Positions 34,641 to 48,109 are shown, counted from the stretch's first letter. The stretch: 64,000 bases of DNA from Comamonas odontotermitis (GCF_014207855.1 NZ_JACHKZ010000007.1:62001-126000), one strand, 5' to 3'. A program made the numbers and translations. The notes: generated by a model from the letters alone, not told the origin.

Positions 34641-35342
34641 TCAGGCAGCCTGTTTGATGCCGACGGCCTGTGTGGCCACGCGGTCGATCTTGATCACCTG
34701 GTTGACATAGATGCCGGGGGTAACGACCGCCTCGGGGTCCAGTGCGCCCAGCTCCACAATCTCGTGCACGGTGGCTACGGTGTACTTGGCCGCTGCTGCC
34801 ATCACCGGGCCGAAATTGCGCGCCGATTTGCGGTAGGTGAGATTGCCCCAGCGGTCGCCTTGCTCGGCCTTGATGAGGGCCACATCGCCGTAGATGGGGT
34901 ATTCGAGCACGTAGTGCCTGCCATTGATCTCGCGCGTTTCCTTGCCCGCAGCCAGTTCGGTGCCGTAGGCCGTGGGGCAGAAAAAGGCGCCAATGCCGGC
35001 ACCTGCTGCGCGCATGCGCTCGGCCAGATTGCCCTGGGGCACAACTTCCAGCTCGATCTTGCCGCTGCGGTACAGCTCGTCAAACACATAGCTGTCCACC
35101 TGGCGTGGAAAGCTGCAGATGATCTTGCGCACGGCGCCGGTCTTGAGCAGGGCTGCCAGGCCCGTGTCGCCATTGCCCGCGTTGTTGTTTACCACGGTCA
35201 GCTCGCGTGCGCCCTGGGCGATCAGCCCATCGATCAGCACCGAGGGAATGCCCGCCGTGCCAAAGCCGCCGATCAGCACCGTCGAGCCGTCGTGGATCTT
35301 GCTGAGCGATTGGGCCACCGAGTCCGAAATCTTGTTGATCAT
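34641..35342 (-). CDS. pcaI: 3-Oxoadipate CoA-transferase subunit A
   Basis: Alpha subunit of 3-oxoadipate CoA-transferase. 233 residues. The CoA-binding glycine motif is VLIGGFGTAGIPSVLIDGL near residue 21, with AFFCPTAYGTELAAGKE in the centre. I chose the ATG at 35342 (MINKISDSV), preceded by AGGAG; the open frame extends to 35411 without another good start. First gene of pcaIJF, divergent from the IclR regulator with a double operator between them. Confidence 0.95.
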   Translation of the reverse strand: MINKISDSVAQSLSKIHDGSTVLIGGFGTAGIPSVLIDGLIAQGARELTVVNNNAGNGDTGLAALLKTGAVRKIICSFPRQVDSYVFDELYRSGKIELEVVPQGNLAERMRAAGAGIGAFFCPTAYGTELAAGKETREINGRHYVLEYPIYGDVALIKAEQGDRWGNLTYRKSARNFGPVMAAAAKYTVATVHEIVELGALDPEAVVTPGIYVNQVIKIDRVATQAVGIKQAA

Positions 35343-35472
35343 TCGCTGTCTCCTGTCTGTAGAAACCCGTGCTGCTATCCAACTCGGCAGCACATGGCCC
35401 CATGTGACCACAGAAGTGCATCAGGCACGATGGCGACGCTGGTGCCTGGGTGACATTTGCCGTCTTGGGGGA

Positions 35473-35517
35473 TTGACCAAAATGTTCGTATATAGAACAA
35501 TAGTTCGATAAAAGAAT
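35473..35517. promoter_or_regulatory. pcaR promoter overlapped by tandem PcaR-type operators
   Basis: A palindrome GTTC-N7-GAAC at 35484-35498 is followed by a near-copy, GTTC-N7-GAA, at 35503-35516, 19 bases start to start. GTTCG half-sites are typical of PcaR/PcaU operators. A forward promoter, TTGACC at 35473-35478 and AACAAT at 35496-35501 with a 17-base spacer, is overlapped by the first site, implying autoregulation. The rest of the 279-base spacer shows nothing clear. Confidence 0.6.
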
Positions 35518-35621
35518 TATAGGCTTGCCGTTATACCGCCACCGACGCCTTGGTGACTGACTTCTGCAGTGACGGCTGCGCCTCACCTTGTTGCCATGGT
35601 GCGCTTGTTGCAGAGATCGCT

Positions 35622-36446
35622 ATGAAAGATGATGACCAGACCCTTCGCCCCAGCGACAGCTATGTGCAATCCTTCGCGCGCGGGCTGGAGGTAATCCGCA
35701 GCTTTGGTGCTGCCGCGCCGCGCCAGACGCTCACCGAAGTGGCGGATGCCACGGGGCTGACCCGCGCGGGTGCGCGCCGCATTCTGCTGACGCTGCACAC
35801 CCTGGGCTACGTGCGCATGGAGGGTAGGGTGTTCGAGCTGACGCCGAAAATCCTCGATCTGGGCTTTGCCTACCTGACATCCATGCCGATGTGGCATAGC
35901 GCCCAGCCGGTGATGGATGCGCTGGTGGAGCAGGTGCATGAGTCCTGCTCCATCGCCGTGCTGGACGGGCAGGACGTGGTGTATGTGATGCGCGTGCACA
36001 CCCACAAGATCATGAGCACCAACCTGGGCATCGGCTCGCGCCTGCCTGCGTTCTGGACGTCGCTGGGCCGCGTGCTGCTGGCAGAGCTGCCTGCGCACGA
36101 GCTGCAGCATTTGCTTGAAACACGCGACCGCAGCCAGTTCACGCGCTTTACCGTGCAGGATGACGGAGCCTTGCTGGCGCAGATTGGCCAGGTACGCGAG
36201 CAGGGCTGGTGCCTGCTGAACCAGGAGCTGGAGGAGGGCCTGACCTCGGTCGCGGCCCCCATCCGCAATGCAGCGGGCAAGGTGGTTGCCGCCATGAACA
36301 TCAGCGGTCAGGCCAACCGCACCACGCCTGAGATCATGCGCCAGGAGCTGCTGCCACAGCTGCTGCAGGCGGCTGGGCGGGTGTCGGCGCTGCTGGGCTA
36401 CCGGGCAGGATCAAGTGCGGCGCGGGCGGGAGCGGTACGGCGCTGA
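35622..36446 (+). CDS. pcaR: IclR family regulator of the beta-ketoadipate pathway (PcaR/PcaU type)
   Basis: 274 residues. The N-terminal winged helix includes SYVQSFARGLEVIRSFG and TRAGARRILLTLHTLGYV, the distinctive start of the PcaR/PcaU/PobR subgroup. The C-terminal effector domain has SCSIAVLDGQDVVYVMR and NQELEEGLTSVAAPIRN. Related regulators respond to beta-ketoadipate or protocatechuate. The ATG at 35622 is used because an earlier in-frame ATG at 35550 adds a Cys-rich non-family stretch. It faces pcaIJF across the tandem operator. Confidence 0.9.
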   Translation: MKDDDQTLRPSDSYVQSFARGLEVIRSFGAAAPRQTLTEVADATGLTRAGARRILLTLHTLGYVRMEGRVFELTPKILDLGFAYLTSMPMWHSAQPVMDALVEQVHESCSIAVLDGQDVVYVMRVHTHKIMSTNLGIGSRLPAFWTSLGRVLLAELPAHELQHLLETRDRSQFTRFTVQDDGALLAQIGQVREQGWCLLNQELEEGLTSVAAPIRNAAGKVVAAMNISGQANRTTPEIMRQELLPQLLQAAGRVSALLGYRAGSSAARAGAVRR

Positions 36447-36459
36447 TTCTGCTAGAGGG

Positions 36460-36535
36460 TGCTTTTAGATGAAAGCAGCCGCTGGCCCACAACAGCAAGG
36501 CGCTGCATTATCAAAAACAATAGCAAAACATGCTT
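36460..36535. other. Convergent spacer with weak hairpin and REP-like sequence
   Basis: TGCTTT at 36460-36465 and AAAGCA at 36472-36477 can pair over a 6-base loop, a weak terminator for pcaR. The following bases include GCGCTGCATTATCAAAAACAATAGC, a loose match to the REP-like family's end with ATCAAAA and TAGC (given for position only). Confidence 0.3.
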
Positions 36536-36539
36536 TGGA

Positions 36540-37289
36540 TCAGCGATCCAGCTTGCCGAGGCCTTGCAGATTGCCAAACCGGTCACGAACCTGGATCCAC
36601 GTGCTGCCCTGGTTCTGAAGCGGCAATGAGAAAACAATGATTCGGCCATCTGCGTGTTTGCACCGCACCCCATCGGGCCGCTCGGCGGAGCCATATTCGC
36701 AGGCCAGTGATCCATCTGCAGACTTCACCAGCCCGTTCTCTACCTGGTTGAATACGATGTGCGTTGCCTGTATGGGGTCATACCACTCGCCCAACAGGCG
36801 GTCAGCCAATGCTGGGGGTGCATCCAGTTGCAGGCGCTGTATGGCGCGGGGCGTTTCTCCGGGAAAGGTCACGGTGCCGCGCTGTGAAAAATGCCTGACG
36901 GGCGTCGTCTCCTTCAAAGAGAACTCTACGGTCACCACGCCTGCACTGTCTTGCCAATGCGCAGATTGGGGCATGCCGCCCAGGCTGCGCCCACCGGCAT
37001 ACTGGCCCAGGCTCAGGTCTGCGCGCGATGTGAGGGTGTTGGCCCCCGCGCTGGCGTAGGTGCCACTGCCCATGTGGAAAGTGGGTTGGCCGTCGGCGCC
37101 ATAGTTGAAGACCTGCAGCACCATCGTGCTGTTCTGCACATCCAATGCCAGGCCGCGCCCGGGCTTGCCGTCTATCTCGCTGCTCATCACCCAGGTGCCA
37201 GCCTGCGGTGTGAAGTCGCGTGCAGCCCAGGCTGCGGTGGCGCCAATGATCGAGGTGGTGAATGCGAATGCGCGTATCCAAGGGGGCAT
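36540..37289 (-). CDS. Secreted protein of unknown function
   Basis: I do not recognise a characterised family. The 249-residue precursor has a Sec signal peptide (residues 1-22, ending AAWA). The mature part appears beta-rich with two similar halves, each opening with a Trp and an aromatic/Gly pattern (GTWVMSSEIDGKPGRGLALD and LLGEWYDPIQATHIVFNQVE). It has two cysteines (LACEYG and VRCKHA) that could form a disulfide. No lipobox or membrane anchor is seen. It is divergent from a Fur-box-preceded siderophore receptor, but no functional link is evident. Confidence 0.7.
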   Translation of the reverse strand: MPPWIRAFAFTTSIIGATAAWAARDFTPQAGTWVMSSEIDGKPGRGLALDVQNSTMVLQVFNYGADGQPTFHMGSGTYASAGANTLTSRADLSLGQYAGGRSLGGMPQSAHWQDSAGVVTVEFSLKETTPVRHFSQRGTVTFPGETPRAIQRLQLDAPPALADRLLGEWYDPIQATHIVFNQVENGLVKSADGSLACEYGSAERPDGVRCKHADGRIIVFSLPLQNQGSTWIQVRDRFGNLQGLGKLDR

Positions 37290-37427
37290 CGGGTCTCCAG
37301 CGGTGTTCCTGTGTCATGGGCATCCTAATGGGTTGCGGGTGATGGTGCCACGTGCGGACCTGTTTCACAGGCATGCCGTCCAGCGGCTCGTTATGGCCGG
37401 TTCACGCAAATTCAGCAATTATTCACA

Positions 37428-37447
37428 AATGGGAATCATTTCTCATT
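37428..37447. promoter_or_regulatory. Fur box upstream of the TonB-dependent receptor
   Basis: AATGGGAATCATTTCTCATT is a near-palindrome whose complement reads AATGAGAAATGATTCCCATT, a good match to the Fur consensus built from GATAAT-type hexamers. It lies about 100 bases upstream of the receptor start in a 254-base spacer, consistent with iron-repressed transcription. Confidence 0.75.
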
Positions 37448-37543
37448 AATATGTGCGGGTTTTCTCGGTAGTAGCAAGACAAGCCGGGCTTCCCGCCCCC
37501 TGCAGCCAGACCAGATTCGTGCCAACTCATAACAGGAATCGAA

Positions 37544-39685
37544 ATGGCTCACCCTCTCAAACCTTGGGCTGCAACAGCGGCAGCCCTGCTTTCCACTTGC
37601 GCGCAGGCCCAGCCGGCACCTCCTACACCTGCTGCACCTGCTTTATCCACAGCGCCTGCCGCCGAAGCCACGCTCGAAGAAGTGCGCGTGCAAGGCAGTG
37701 CTGAAGCCGAAGCGCGCTACGACGCAGTCACCGCCACCAGCGCCACCAAGATCGAGGCGCCTTTGCGTGATATTCCGCAAACCGTGAACGTGGTGCCGCA
37801 GACCCTGATGCGCGATCAGGCGGCGCAATCCATGCAGGATGTGCTCAAGGCAGTACCGGGCATTGGCATGTCACACGGCGATGGGCAGCGCGACCAGGTC
37901 ACGATCCGGGGCTTTTCCGCGATTGCGGACCAGTTTGTCGATGGGCTGCGCGACGACGCGCTGTACTTTCGGGATCTGTCGAACATCGAGCAGGTGGAAG
38001 TGCTCAAGGGCCCGGCATCGGTGCTGTATGGGCGCGGATCATCGGGAGGCCTCATCAACCGCATCACCAAAAAACCGGGCGCCAACCTGAGCGAAGTGGG
38101 CTTGACCCTGGGCAGCTGGAAGCAGCGCCGGGGCGAGTTCGACATTGCGCGCGCGCCTGCGGACAGCGTGGTGTCATACCGCCTGACGGGCGCACTGGAG
38201 CGTGCCGACAGCTACCGCGACCCGCAGTTTCTCGACCGCAAGGCGCTCGCAGGCTCGGTGCTGTTCAAATTCAGCGCCGACACGAACCTGCTGCTGCAGG
38301 CCGATTACCTCAAGGACAGCCGCATCACTGACTTTGGCGTACCAGCCTACCAGGGGCGGCCCGTGAATGTGTCGCCGGGCACCTACTATGGCGCAGCCAA
38401 TGCGCGGCAGGCGGATGTGAGCACGAGCGAGGTCAGCTCGTTTTCTGCCACCTTCAACCACCGGTTCAACGACAGCCTGAGCCTGCGCAATGCGCTGCGC
38501 TACTACGACTATTCGCTGGACCGCAGCAACACGCTGGTCGGCTCGGTGAACGAGGCGGCGCAAACCGCAACACTGACCCGGGGCCATGTGGAGCGGGACG
38601 AGCACGGCTTTTTCAACCAGACGGAGCTCACGCAGAAGCTGCAACTGGCGGGCATGCAGCACCAGATGCTGTATGGGCTGGAACTGGGGCGCCAGAAGAA
38701 GGCGCTGCTCAACATCAGCCAGGCGGTGCCGGGCACCATCGACCTGTTCAAGCCGGTGCTGCCCGTGGTGCCGCTGCAGTTGACGGCCGCACCCGGCGCC
38801 AACAACGACAGTGTATTCAATGTGGCGAGCGCCTATGTGCAAGACCTGGTGAGCCTTGCGCCGCAGTGGAAGCTGCTGGCGGGCGTGCGGTACGACCGCT
38901 TCCGCCAGGAGACCGACGATCTGCTGCCAGCCAACAATGATCTGGCGCGTACCGATGTGGCCTGGAGCCCGCGGGTGGGGGTGGTGTACCAGCCCAGCGC
39001 CACGTTGTCGTATTACGCCTCGTACAGCAAATCGTTCCAGCCGTCTGGTGAGACCTTTGCGCTGGCCGCCAGCAACGCCCAGCTCGCGCCCGAGATGACC
39101 ACCAGCAAAGAGGTGGGCGTGAAGTGGGATGTGCTGGATGGCAAGGCAACGGCGACCGCGGCGCTGTTCCAGGTAGAGCGCACCAATATCAAAAGCGTGG
39201 ATGCGGTGACGAACAAGGTGGTTCCGCTGGGCGTGCAGCGCACCAACGGGTTGGAGCTGAGCCTGGCGGGCAGCCTGCCTTATGGCTTGCAGATCTGGTC
39301 GGGCTACGCCTATCTGCTGGGCGAAATGACTTCGTCGCCCGCCAAGGATGCGGGCCAACCCGTCGAAGGCAAGCGGCCCACGCTCACACCCCGGCACAGC
39401 GCCAACGTCTGGCTGACCAAGGCGCTGGGCAACGGCTTTGGCATCGGCGGCGGCGTGAACTATGTGGGCGCACGCTTTGCCAACCCGGGCAATACCGTCA
39501 CCTTGCCGGGCTACACCACGGTGGATGCCATGGGGTACTACCGCATGAACGGCGTGGATCTGCAGTTGAAGCTGAACAATATCTTGGATCGCCGCTACAT
39601 TGTGGCGGGCCACGGCTCCAGCCCCAACCTCAACCTGCCCGGGGCGCCACGCTCGGTGCAGTTGGTTGCCCGCTACCGCTTCTGA
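37544..39685 (+). CDS. TonB-dependent siderophore receptor (FhuA/Fiu-like)
   Basis: Outer-membrane ferric-siderophore transporter driven by TonB. The 713-residue precursor has a signal peptide (1-22, STCAQA), a Pro/Ala-rich linker and a TonB-box-like EEVRVQG. The plug domain follows (about 65-170: IEAPLRDIPQTVNVVPQTLM, VTIRGF, VEVLKGPASVLYGRGSSGG), then a 22-strand barrel ending in the classical terminal Phe (VQLVARYRF). The plug sequence is of the ferrichrome/catecholate type; the ligand is not certain. A Fur box lies upstream, and a PepSY-type gene starts 14 bases after the stop, a usual partner for siderophore use. Confidence 0.93.
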   Translation: MAHPLKPWAATAAALLSTCAQAQPAPPTPAAPALSTAPAAEATLEEVRVQGSAEAEARYDAVTATSATKIEAPLRDIPQTVNVVPQTLMRDQAAQSMQDVLKAVPGIGMSHGDGQRDQVTIRGFSAIADQFVDGLRDDALYFRDLSNIEQVEVLKGPASVLYGRGSSGGLINRITKKPGANLSEVGLTLGSWKQRRGEFDIARAPADSVVSYRLTGALERADSYRDPQFLDRKALAGSVLFKFSADTNLLLQADYLKDSRITDFGVPAYQGRPVNVSPGTYYGAANARQADVSTSEVSSFSATFNHRFNDSLSLRNALRYYDYSLDRSNTLVGSVNEAAQTATLTRGHVERDEHGFFNQTELTQKLQLAGMQHQMLYGLELGRQKKALLNISQAVPGTIDLFKPVLPVVPLQLTAAPGANNDSVFNVASAYVQDLVSLAPQWKLLAGVRYDRFRQETDDLLPANNDLARTDVAWSPRVGVVYQPSATLSYYASYSKSFQPSGETFALAASNAQLAPEMTTSKEVGVKWDVLDGKATATAALFQVERTNIKSVDAVTNKVVPLGVQRTNGLELSLAGSLPYGLQIWSGYAYLLGEMTSSPAKDAGQPVEGKRPTLTPRHSANVWLTKALGNGFGIGGGVNYVGARFANPGNTVTLPGYTTVDAMGYYRMNGVDLQLKLNNILDRRYIVAGHGSSPNLNLPGAPRSVQLVARYRF

Positions 39686-39699
39686 ATGACCTGCATTCC

Positions 39700-40431
39700 A
39701 TGACTCCCCCTGCAAACGGCGACGCGCAGCACAGCATGCGCATTGATTTTCGGCAAGCCCCAGCGCCATCGGGCAAGCGCCCACAGCCAGCTGGCGGCCA
39801 TCTCTTTGTGCCGCGGCGCTGGCACCGCCCGGCGGTGTTGAAATGGCTGCGGCGCACCCACGCCTGGCTGGGGGTGTGGGGCGCGGTGATGGGTCTGCTG
39901 TTTGGGCTCACCGGCTTTTTTCTGAACCACCGCGCCACCATGAAGGTACCAGGAGCCAGTTACGCCAAAACCCAATGGCAGCTGGAGCTGCCGTCTCCGC
40001 CGCCCGCCACGGTTGATGAACTGGCGGCCTACCTGAAGCAGTCGATGGCGCTCAACCGCGAGCCGCACCGCAAGAAGGTGGAGCCCGCAGGCCCGGCGCC
40101 CTGGCCCGGGGCTACGCAGCCGGAGCATTGGCAGATTTCTTTCAGTACGCCGCGTGCTGTGGTCAATGCGGAATATTGGGTGGGGAACCGCTCCGTCGGC
40201 GTTGAGCGCACCGACCCCAATTTTCTGGGCAAGCTGGTTCGGCTGCACACCGGCGCGGGCGCCAGCGTAGCGTGGATTCTGCTGACCGACACCTTGGCGG
40301 GTGCGCTGATCGCCTTGTCGCTCACCGGCTTTCTGTTGTGGACCAAGCTGCACGGCCCGCGCCTGTTGGCACTGGGGCTGGCGGGCACCTGTCTTGCACT
40401 GCTGCTGGTGCTGGGCATCACCAGTTGGTAG
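39700..40431 (+). CDS. PepSY-associated membrane protein, probable ferric-siderophore partner
   Basis: 243 residues. A Pro-rich N-terminus leads to HRPAVLKWLRRTHAWLGVWGAVMGLLFGLTGFFLNHR, a PepSY-type first membrane helix with conserved histidines (cited only for location, residues about 42-80). A periplasmic domain with WQISFSTPRAVVNAEYWVG comes next, then two C-terminal helices (about 180-240) with RLHTGAG. Proteins of this family often accompany TonB-dependent receptors and are thought to help release or reduce siderophore-bound iron. It starts 14 bases after the receptor gene, so is probably iron-regulated with it. Confidence 0.8.
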   Translation: MTPPANGDAQHSMRIDFRQAPAPSGKRPQPAGGHLFVPRRWHRPAVLKWLRRTHAWLGVWGAVMGLLFGLTGFFLNHRATMKVPGASYAKTQWQLELPSPPPATVDELAAYLKQSMALNREPHRKKVEPAGPAPWPGATQPEHWQISFSTPRAVVNAEYWVGNRSVGVERTDPNFLGKLVRLHTGAGASVAWILLTDTLAGALIALSLTGFLLWTKLHGPRLLALGLAGTCLALLLVLGITSW

Positions 40432-40546
40432 CTGCTGGCTGGTTGGAGCGCGAAGCGGTGCGGCGGGTTGTTTTTTGCACCCGCGGGGCGCAGGCACGGA
40501 TAATCCCCATGCCAGCCCCGCATCGACCACGCACTGATTGACCCCC

Positions 40547-41248
40547 ATGGCCCGTCTTCCCCGTCTCACCATCCCCAACCTGCCGCACCATGTGCTGCAC
40601 CGGGGCAACAACCGGCAAACGGTGTTTGTGGACGCGGACGATTACCAGACCTTTGTCGATCTGCTGCAGCAGCTGGCGCAGACACATCTGGTGGCTGTGC
40701 ATGCCTTTGTGCTGATGCCCGATCACTTTCAACTGCTGGTCACCCCGCAGACCGAGCAAGGCCTGCCGCAACTCATGCAGGCGCTGGGCCGGGCCTATGT
40801 GCGCTACTTCAACGCACGGCATGCACGCACCGGCACCTTGTGGGAGGGGCGTTACCGCTCCACGGTGGTGGAGCCAACGGCACCGTTGTTGCAATGCATC
40901 ATCTACATTGACACCTGTGCCCAGCTTGCGGGGCAGGCGGCGCAGGCCGCAGACTACCCATGGTCCAGCTGCGCGCACCATTTAGGTGCAAAAAATATCC
41001 CGTGGTTGCGTGACCCTGCGGCCTTCTGGGCCCTGGGCAATACCCCGTTTGCGCGTGAGGCGGAGTACGCGCGCTTGCTGGCGCAAGGCCTGTCGCAGCG
41101 CGAGTCCGAGGCATTGGCGGCAGCCGTCAATGGCGGCTGGGCACTGGGGGGCGAAGCTTTTGTGCAGCAGTTGCAGTCTACGACAGAGCGGCGTCTGCAC
41201 AAAAAGAGTGCAGGGCGGCCGCGCCTGCAGCCGGTCAAAGCCGAATAA
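40547..41248 (+). CDS. REP-associated tyrosine transposase (RAYT, Y1_Tnp family) with altered HUH motif
   Basis: 233-residue member of the domesticated IS200-like transposases that act on REP sequences. It starts MARLPRLTIP with HHVLHRGNNRQTVF and contains GTLWEGRYRSTVV and a C-terminal GRPR tail, all typical. Tyr84/Tyr87 in RAYVRYFNARH are candidate catalytic residues. The metal-binding HUH motif reads H60-F-Q62 (LMPDHFQLLVTP) instead of His-hydrophobic-His, so the second histidine is missing and activity is doubtful. An in-frame TTG at 40538 is less likely than the ATG at 40547. It has no inverted-repeat IS ends. It precedes gltB. Confidence 0.85.
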   Translation: MARLPRLTIPNLPHHVLHRGNNRQTVFVDADDYQTFVDLLQQLAQTHLVAVHAFVLMPDHFQLLVTPQTEQGLPQLMQALGRAYVRYFNARHARTGTLWEGRYRSTVVEPTAPLLQCIIYIDTCAQLAGQAAQAADYPWSSCAHHLGAKNIPWLRDPAAFWALGNTPFAREAEYARLLAQGLSQRESEALAAAVNGGWALGGEAFVQQLQSTTERRLHKKSAGRPRLQPVKAE

Positions 41249-41269
41249 ATTCATGAAATCTATATAAAT

Positions 41270-41356
41270 CAATATCTTTGTTCTTCATTTAAATATGTCC
41301 CCAATTTAATTTGCAGAAAAATTACATGAAATAAATAGGTATCTGACCCTGAATAA
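41270..41356. other. A+T-rich non-coding element between RAYT and gltB
   Basis: The 179-base spacer before gltB is strongly A+T rich and contains ATGTCCCCAATTT at 41295-41307 and GGTATCTGACCC at 41338-41349. Motifs of this kind (GGGGACAT/AATTGGGG and GGGTCAGATACC when read on the minus strand) are ones I associate with IS200-like/RAYT elements in proteobacteria. The spacer also has to hold the gltB promoter. Confidence 0.4.
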
Positions 41357-41427
41357 AGTTCTTGCTCGGGTATTGTCTGCTGCTCTACATTGGCCTTCCC
41401 GCGATAGATTATTTGAAGGATTGCGCC

Positions 41428-46209
<4,782 letters not shown>

Positions 46210-46337
46210 TGCACATCGGCTGCGCTGTACCTACGGCGTGGCCGCTGACGTCCACCACCCTTTTTCAAAAGACCTAATAGACCACGATTGCTGCCTGCCC
46301 ACATGGTGCAGGCAGTAGCCAAGCAAGAGATCCGATC

Positions 46338-47813
46338 ATGGGAAAAGTCACTGGCTTTATGGAGTTTGCGCGTATCGACGAGGGCTACGCGCCCGTTGAT
46401 GAGCGCGTCAAGCATTACAAGGAATTCGTCGTTGGCCTGAACTCGCAGCAGGCCAAGCAACAAGGCGCCCGTTGCATGGACTGCGGCACCCCGTTCTGCA
46501 ACAACGGCTGCCCGGTCAACAACATCATTCCGGACTTCAACGATCTGGTGTACCGCGCGGATTGGGCAGCAGCCTTCCACGTGCTCGACTCGACCAACAA
46601 CTTCCCCGAGTTCACGGGCCGCATCTGCCCTGCGCCGTGCGAAGCCGCCTGCGTGCTCAACATCAACAACGACCCGGTGGGCATCAAGTCCATCGAGCAC
46701 GCCATCATCGACCGTGCCTGGGAAGAAGGCTGGGTGCTGCCCCGCCCGGCCAGCGCCAAGACCGGCAAGAAGGTGGCAGTGATTGGCTCCGGCCCGGCCG
46801 GCATGGCGGCGGCGCAACAGCTGGCGCGCGTGGGCCACGATGTGACCCTGTTCGAAAAGAACGACCGCATCGGCGGCCTGCTGCGCTACGGCATTCCTGA
46901 CTTCAAGCTCGACAAGAGCCATATCGACCGCCGCGCCAAGCAGCTGGAGGCCGAAGGCGTCACCATTCGCACCGGTGTGCTGGTGGCAGGCAAGGATGGC
47001 TTGGGCAAGGACAGCAAGGTCACCAACTGGGCCAAGGAAACCGTCTCGCCCGAACAGCTCAAGGCAGAGTTCGATGCCGTGCTGCTGACCGGCGGCTCCG
47101 AACAGTCGCGCGACCTGCCCGTGACGGGCCGCGATCTGGACGGCATCCACTTTGCGATGGAGTTTCTGCCCCAGCAGAACAAGATCAACGCGGGCGACAA
47201 GCTCAAGGGCCAGCTGCGTGCCGATGGCAAGCACGTCATCGTGATCGGTGGCGGCGACACCGGCAGCGACTGCGTGGGCACCAGCAACCGCCACGGCGCC
47301 AAGAGCGTCACCCAGTTCGAGGTGATGCCCATGCCGCCCGAAGAGGAAAACAAGCCGCTGGTCTGGCCCTACTGGCCGATCAAGCTGCGCACCAGCTCCA
47401 GCCACGAAGAGGGGGCGGTGCGCGAGTTCGCCATCTCCACCAAGTCGTTCAATGGCGACAAGGGCAAGGTCAAGAGCCTGACCACCGTGCAGGTCGAGTT
47501 CAAGGACGGCAAATTGACTGAAGTCAAGGGTACCGAAAAGGAATGGCCTGCTGACCTGGTGCTGCTGGCCATGGGCTTTGTGAACCCGGTCGCCAGCGTG
47601 CTCGACGCCTTTGGCGTGGACAAGGACGCACGCGGCAACGCCAAGGCAACGACCGACTTCACCGGAGGCTACGCCACCAATGTGAGCAAGGTGTTTGCCG
47701 CTGGCGACATGCGCCGGGGACAGTCGCTGGTGGTCTGGGCGATCCGCGAAGGCCGCCAGGCAGCGCGCGCGGTGGATGAGTTCCTGATGGGAGAAAGCGA
47801 CCTGCCACGTTGA
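46338..47813 (+). CDS. gltD: Glutamate synthase small subunit
   Basis: FAD/NADPH flavoprotein that feeds electrons to GltB. 491 residues. The N-terminal Fe-S domain has [17 protein letters not shown] and [15 protein letters not shown]-binding [20 protein letters not shown] and NADPH-binding [13 protein letters not shown]ossmann motifs follow. Length is slightly above the usual 470-480. The last 22 codons are duplicated downstream of the stop as part of a 137-base tandem repeat; this intact copy is continuous with the rest of the gene. Confidence 0.97.
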   Translation: MGKVTGFMEFARIDEGYAPVDERVKHYKEFVVGLNSQQAKQQGARCMDCGTPFCNNGCPVNNIIPDFNDLVYRADWAAAFHVLDSTNNFPEFTGRICPAPCEAACVLNINNDPVGIKSIEHAIIDRAWEEGWVLPRPASAKTGKKVAVIGSGPAGMAAAQQLARVGHDVTLFEKNDRIGGLLRYGIPDFKLDKSHIDRRAKQLEAEGVTIRTGVLVAGKDGLGKDSKVTNWAKETVSPEQLKAEFDAVLLTGGSEQSRDLPVTGRDLDGIHFAMEFLPQQNKINAGDKLKGQLRADGKHVIVIGGGDTGSDCVGTSNRHGAKSVTQFEVMPMPPEEENKPLVWPYWPIKLRTSSSHEEGAVREFAISTKSFNGDKGKVKSLTTVQVEFKDGKLTEVKGTEKEWPADLVLLAMGFVNPVASVLDAFGVDKDARGNAKATTDFTGGYATNVSKVFAAGDMRRGQSLVVWAIREGRQAARAVDEFLMGESDLPR

Positions 47814-48018
47814 CAGGGTGGGGTGGCCTTCCCGGTCGCCCTTTGGGGTCTCGTGAAAAGGCAACCTGACCGTTTGCCTTGCGCGAAGGCCGCCAGGCAG
47901 CGCGCGCGGTGGATGAGTTCCTGATGGGAGAAAGCGACCTGCCACGTTGACAGGGCGGGGAGGCCTTCCCGGTCGCCCTTTTGGGGTTTCGTGAAAAGGC
48001 AACCTGACCGGTTGCCTT
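47745..48018 (+). repeat. 137-base imperfect tandem duplication of the gltD 3' end and 3' UTR
   Basis: Copy one is 47745-47881 and copy two 47882-48018. Each has the last 22 codons plus stop of gltD, a CCTTCCCGGTCGCCC segment and a hairpin (AAGGCAA...TTGCCTT in copy one, GGCAAC...GTTGCC in copy two). The coding parts are identical. The five differences (T/C, T/A, an extra T, C/T and T/G) all lie after the stop codon. Copy two is a gltD fragment with no upstream reading frame. Confidence 0.92.
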
Positions 48019-48040
48019 GTTGATCCACAGCTGTAAAACC

Positions 48041-48072
48041 AAGCCGCATACCGGAAGGTGTGCGGCTTTTTT
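48041..48072 (+). terminator. Rho-independent terminator after the gltD duplication
   Basis: AAGCCGCATACC at 48041-48052 and GGTGTGCGGCTT at 48057-48068 form a 12-bp stem (one G-U) with a GGAA tetraloop and six T residues. It ends the gltBD transcript before the frm locus. Confidence 0.92.
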
Positions 48073-48109
48073 GTTGGCAACTGGTAAGCGGTGAGACTGG
48101 TTGGTGGTG

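Noticed and set aside
38174..39784. 536-residue minus-strand open frame
   Set aside because: Antisense to the TonB-dependent receptor, which has plug and barrel motifs and a terminal Phe.
40432..41427. Complete insertion sequence around the RAYT gene
   Set aside because: No terminal inverted repeats or target-site duplications are visible, and RAYTs are normally single-copy genes without IS ends.
47882..47950. Second gltD C-terminal coding copy as a small gene
   Set aside because: It encodes the last 22 residues only, has no start codon, SD or open frame of its own, and is clearly a duplicated fragment.
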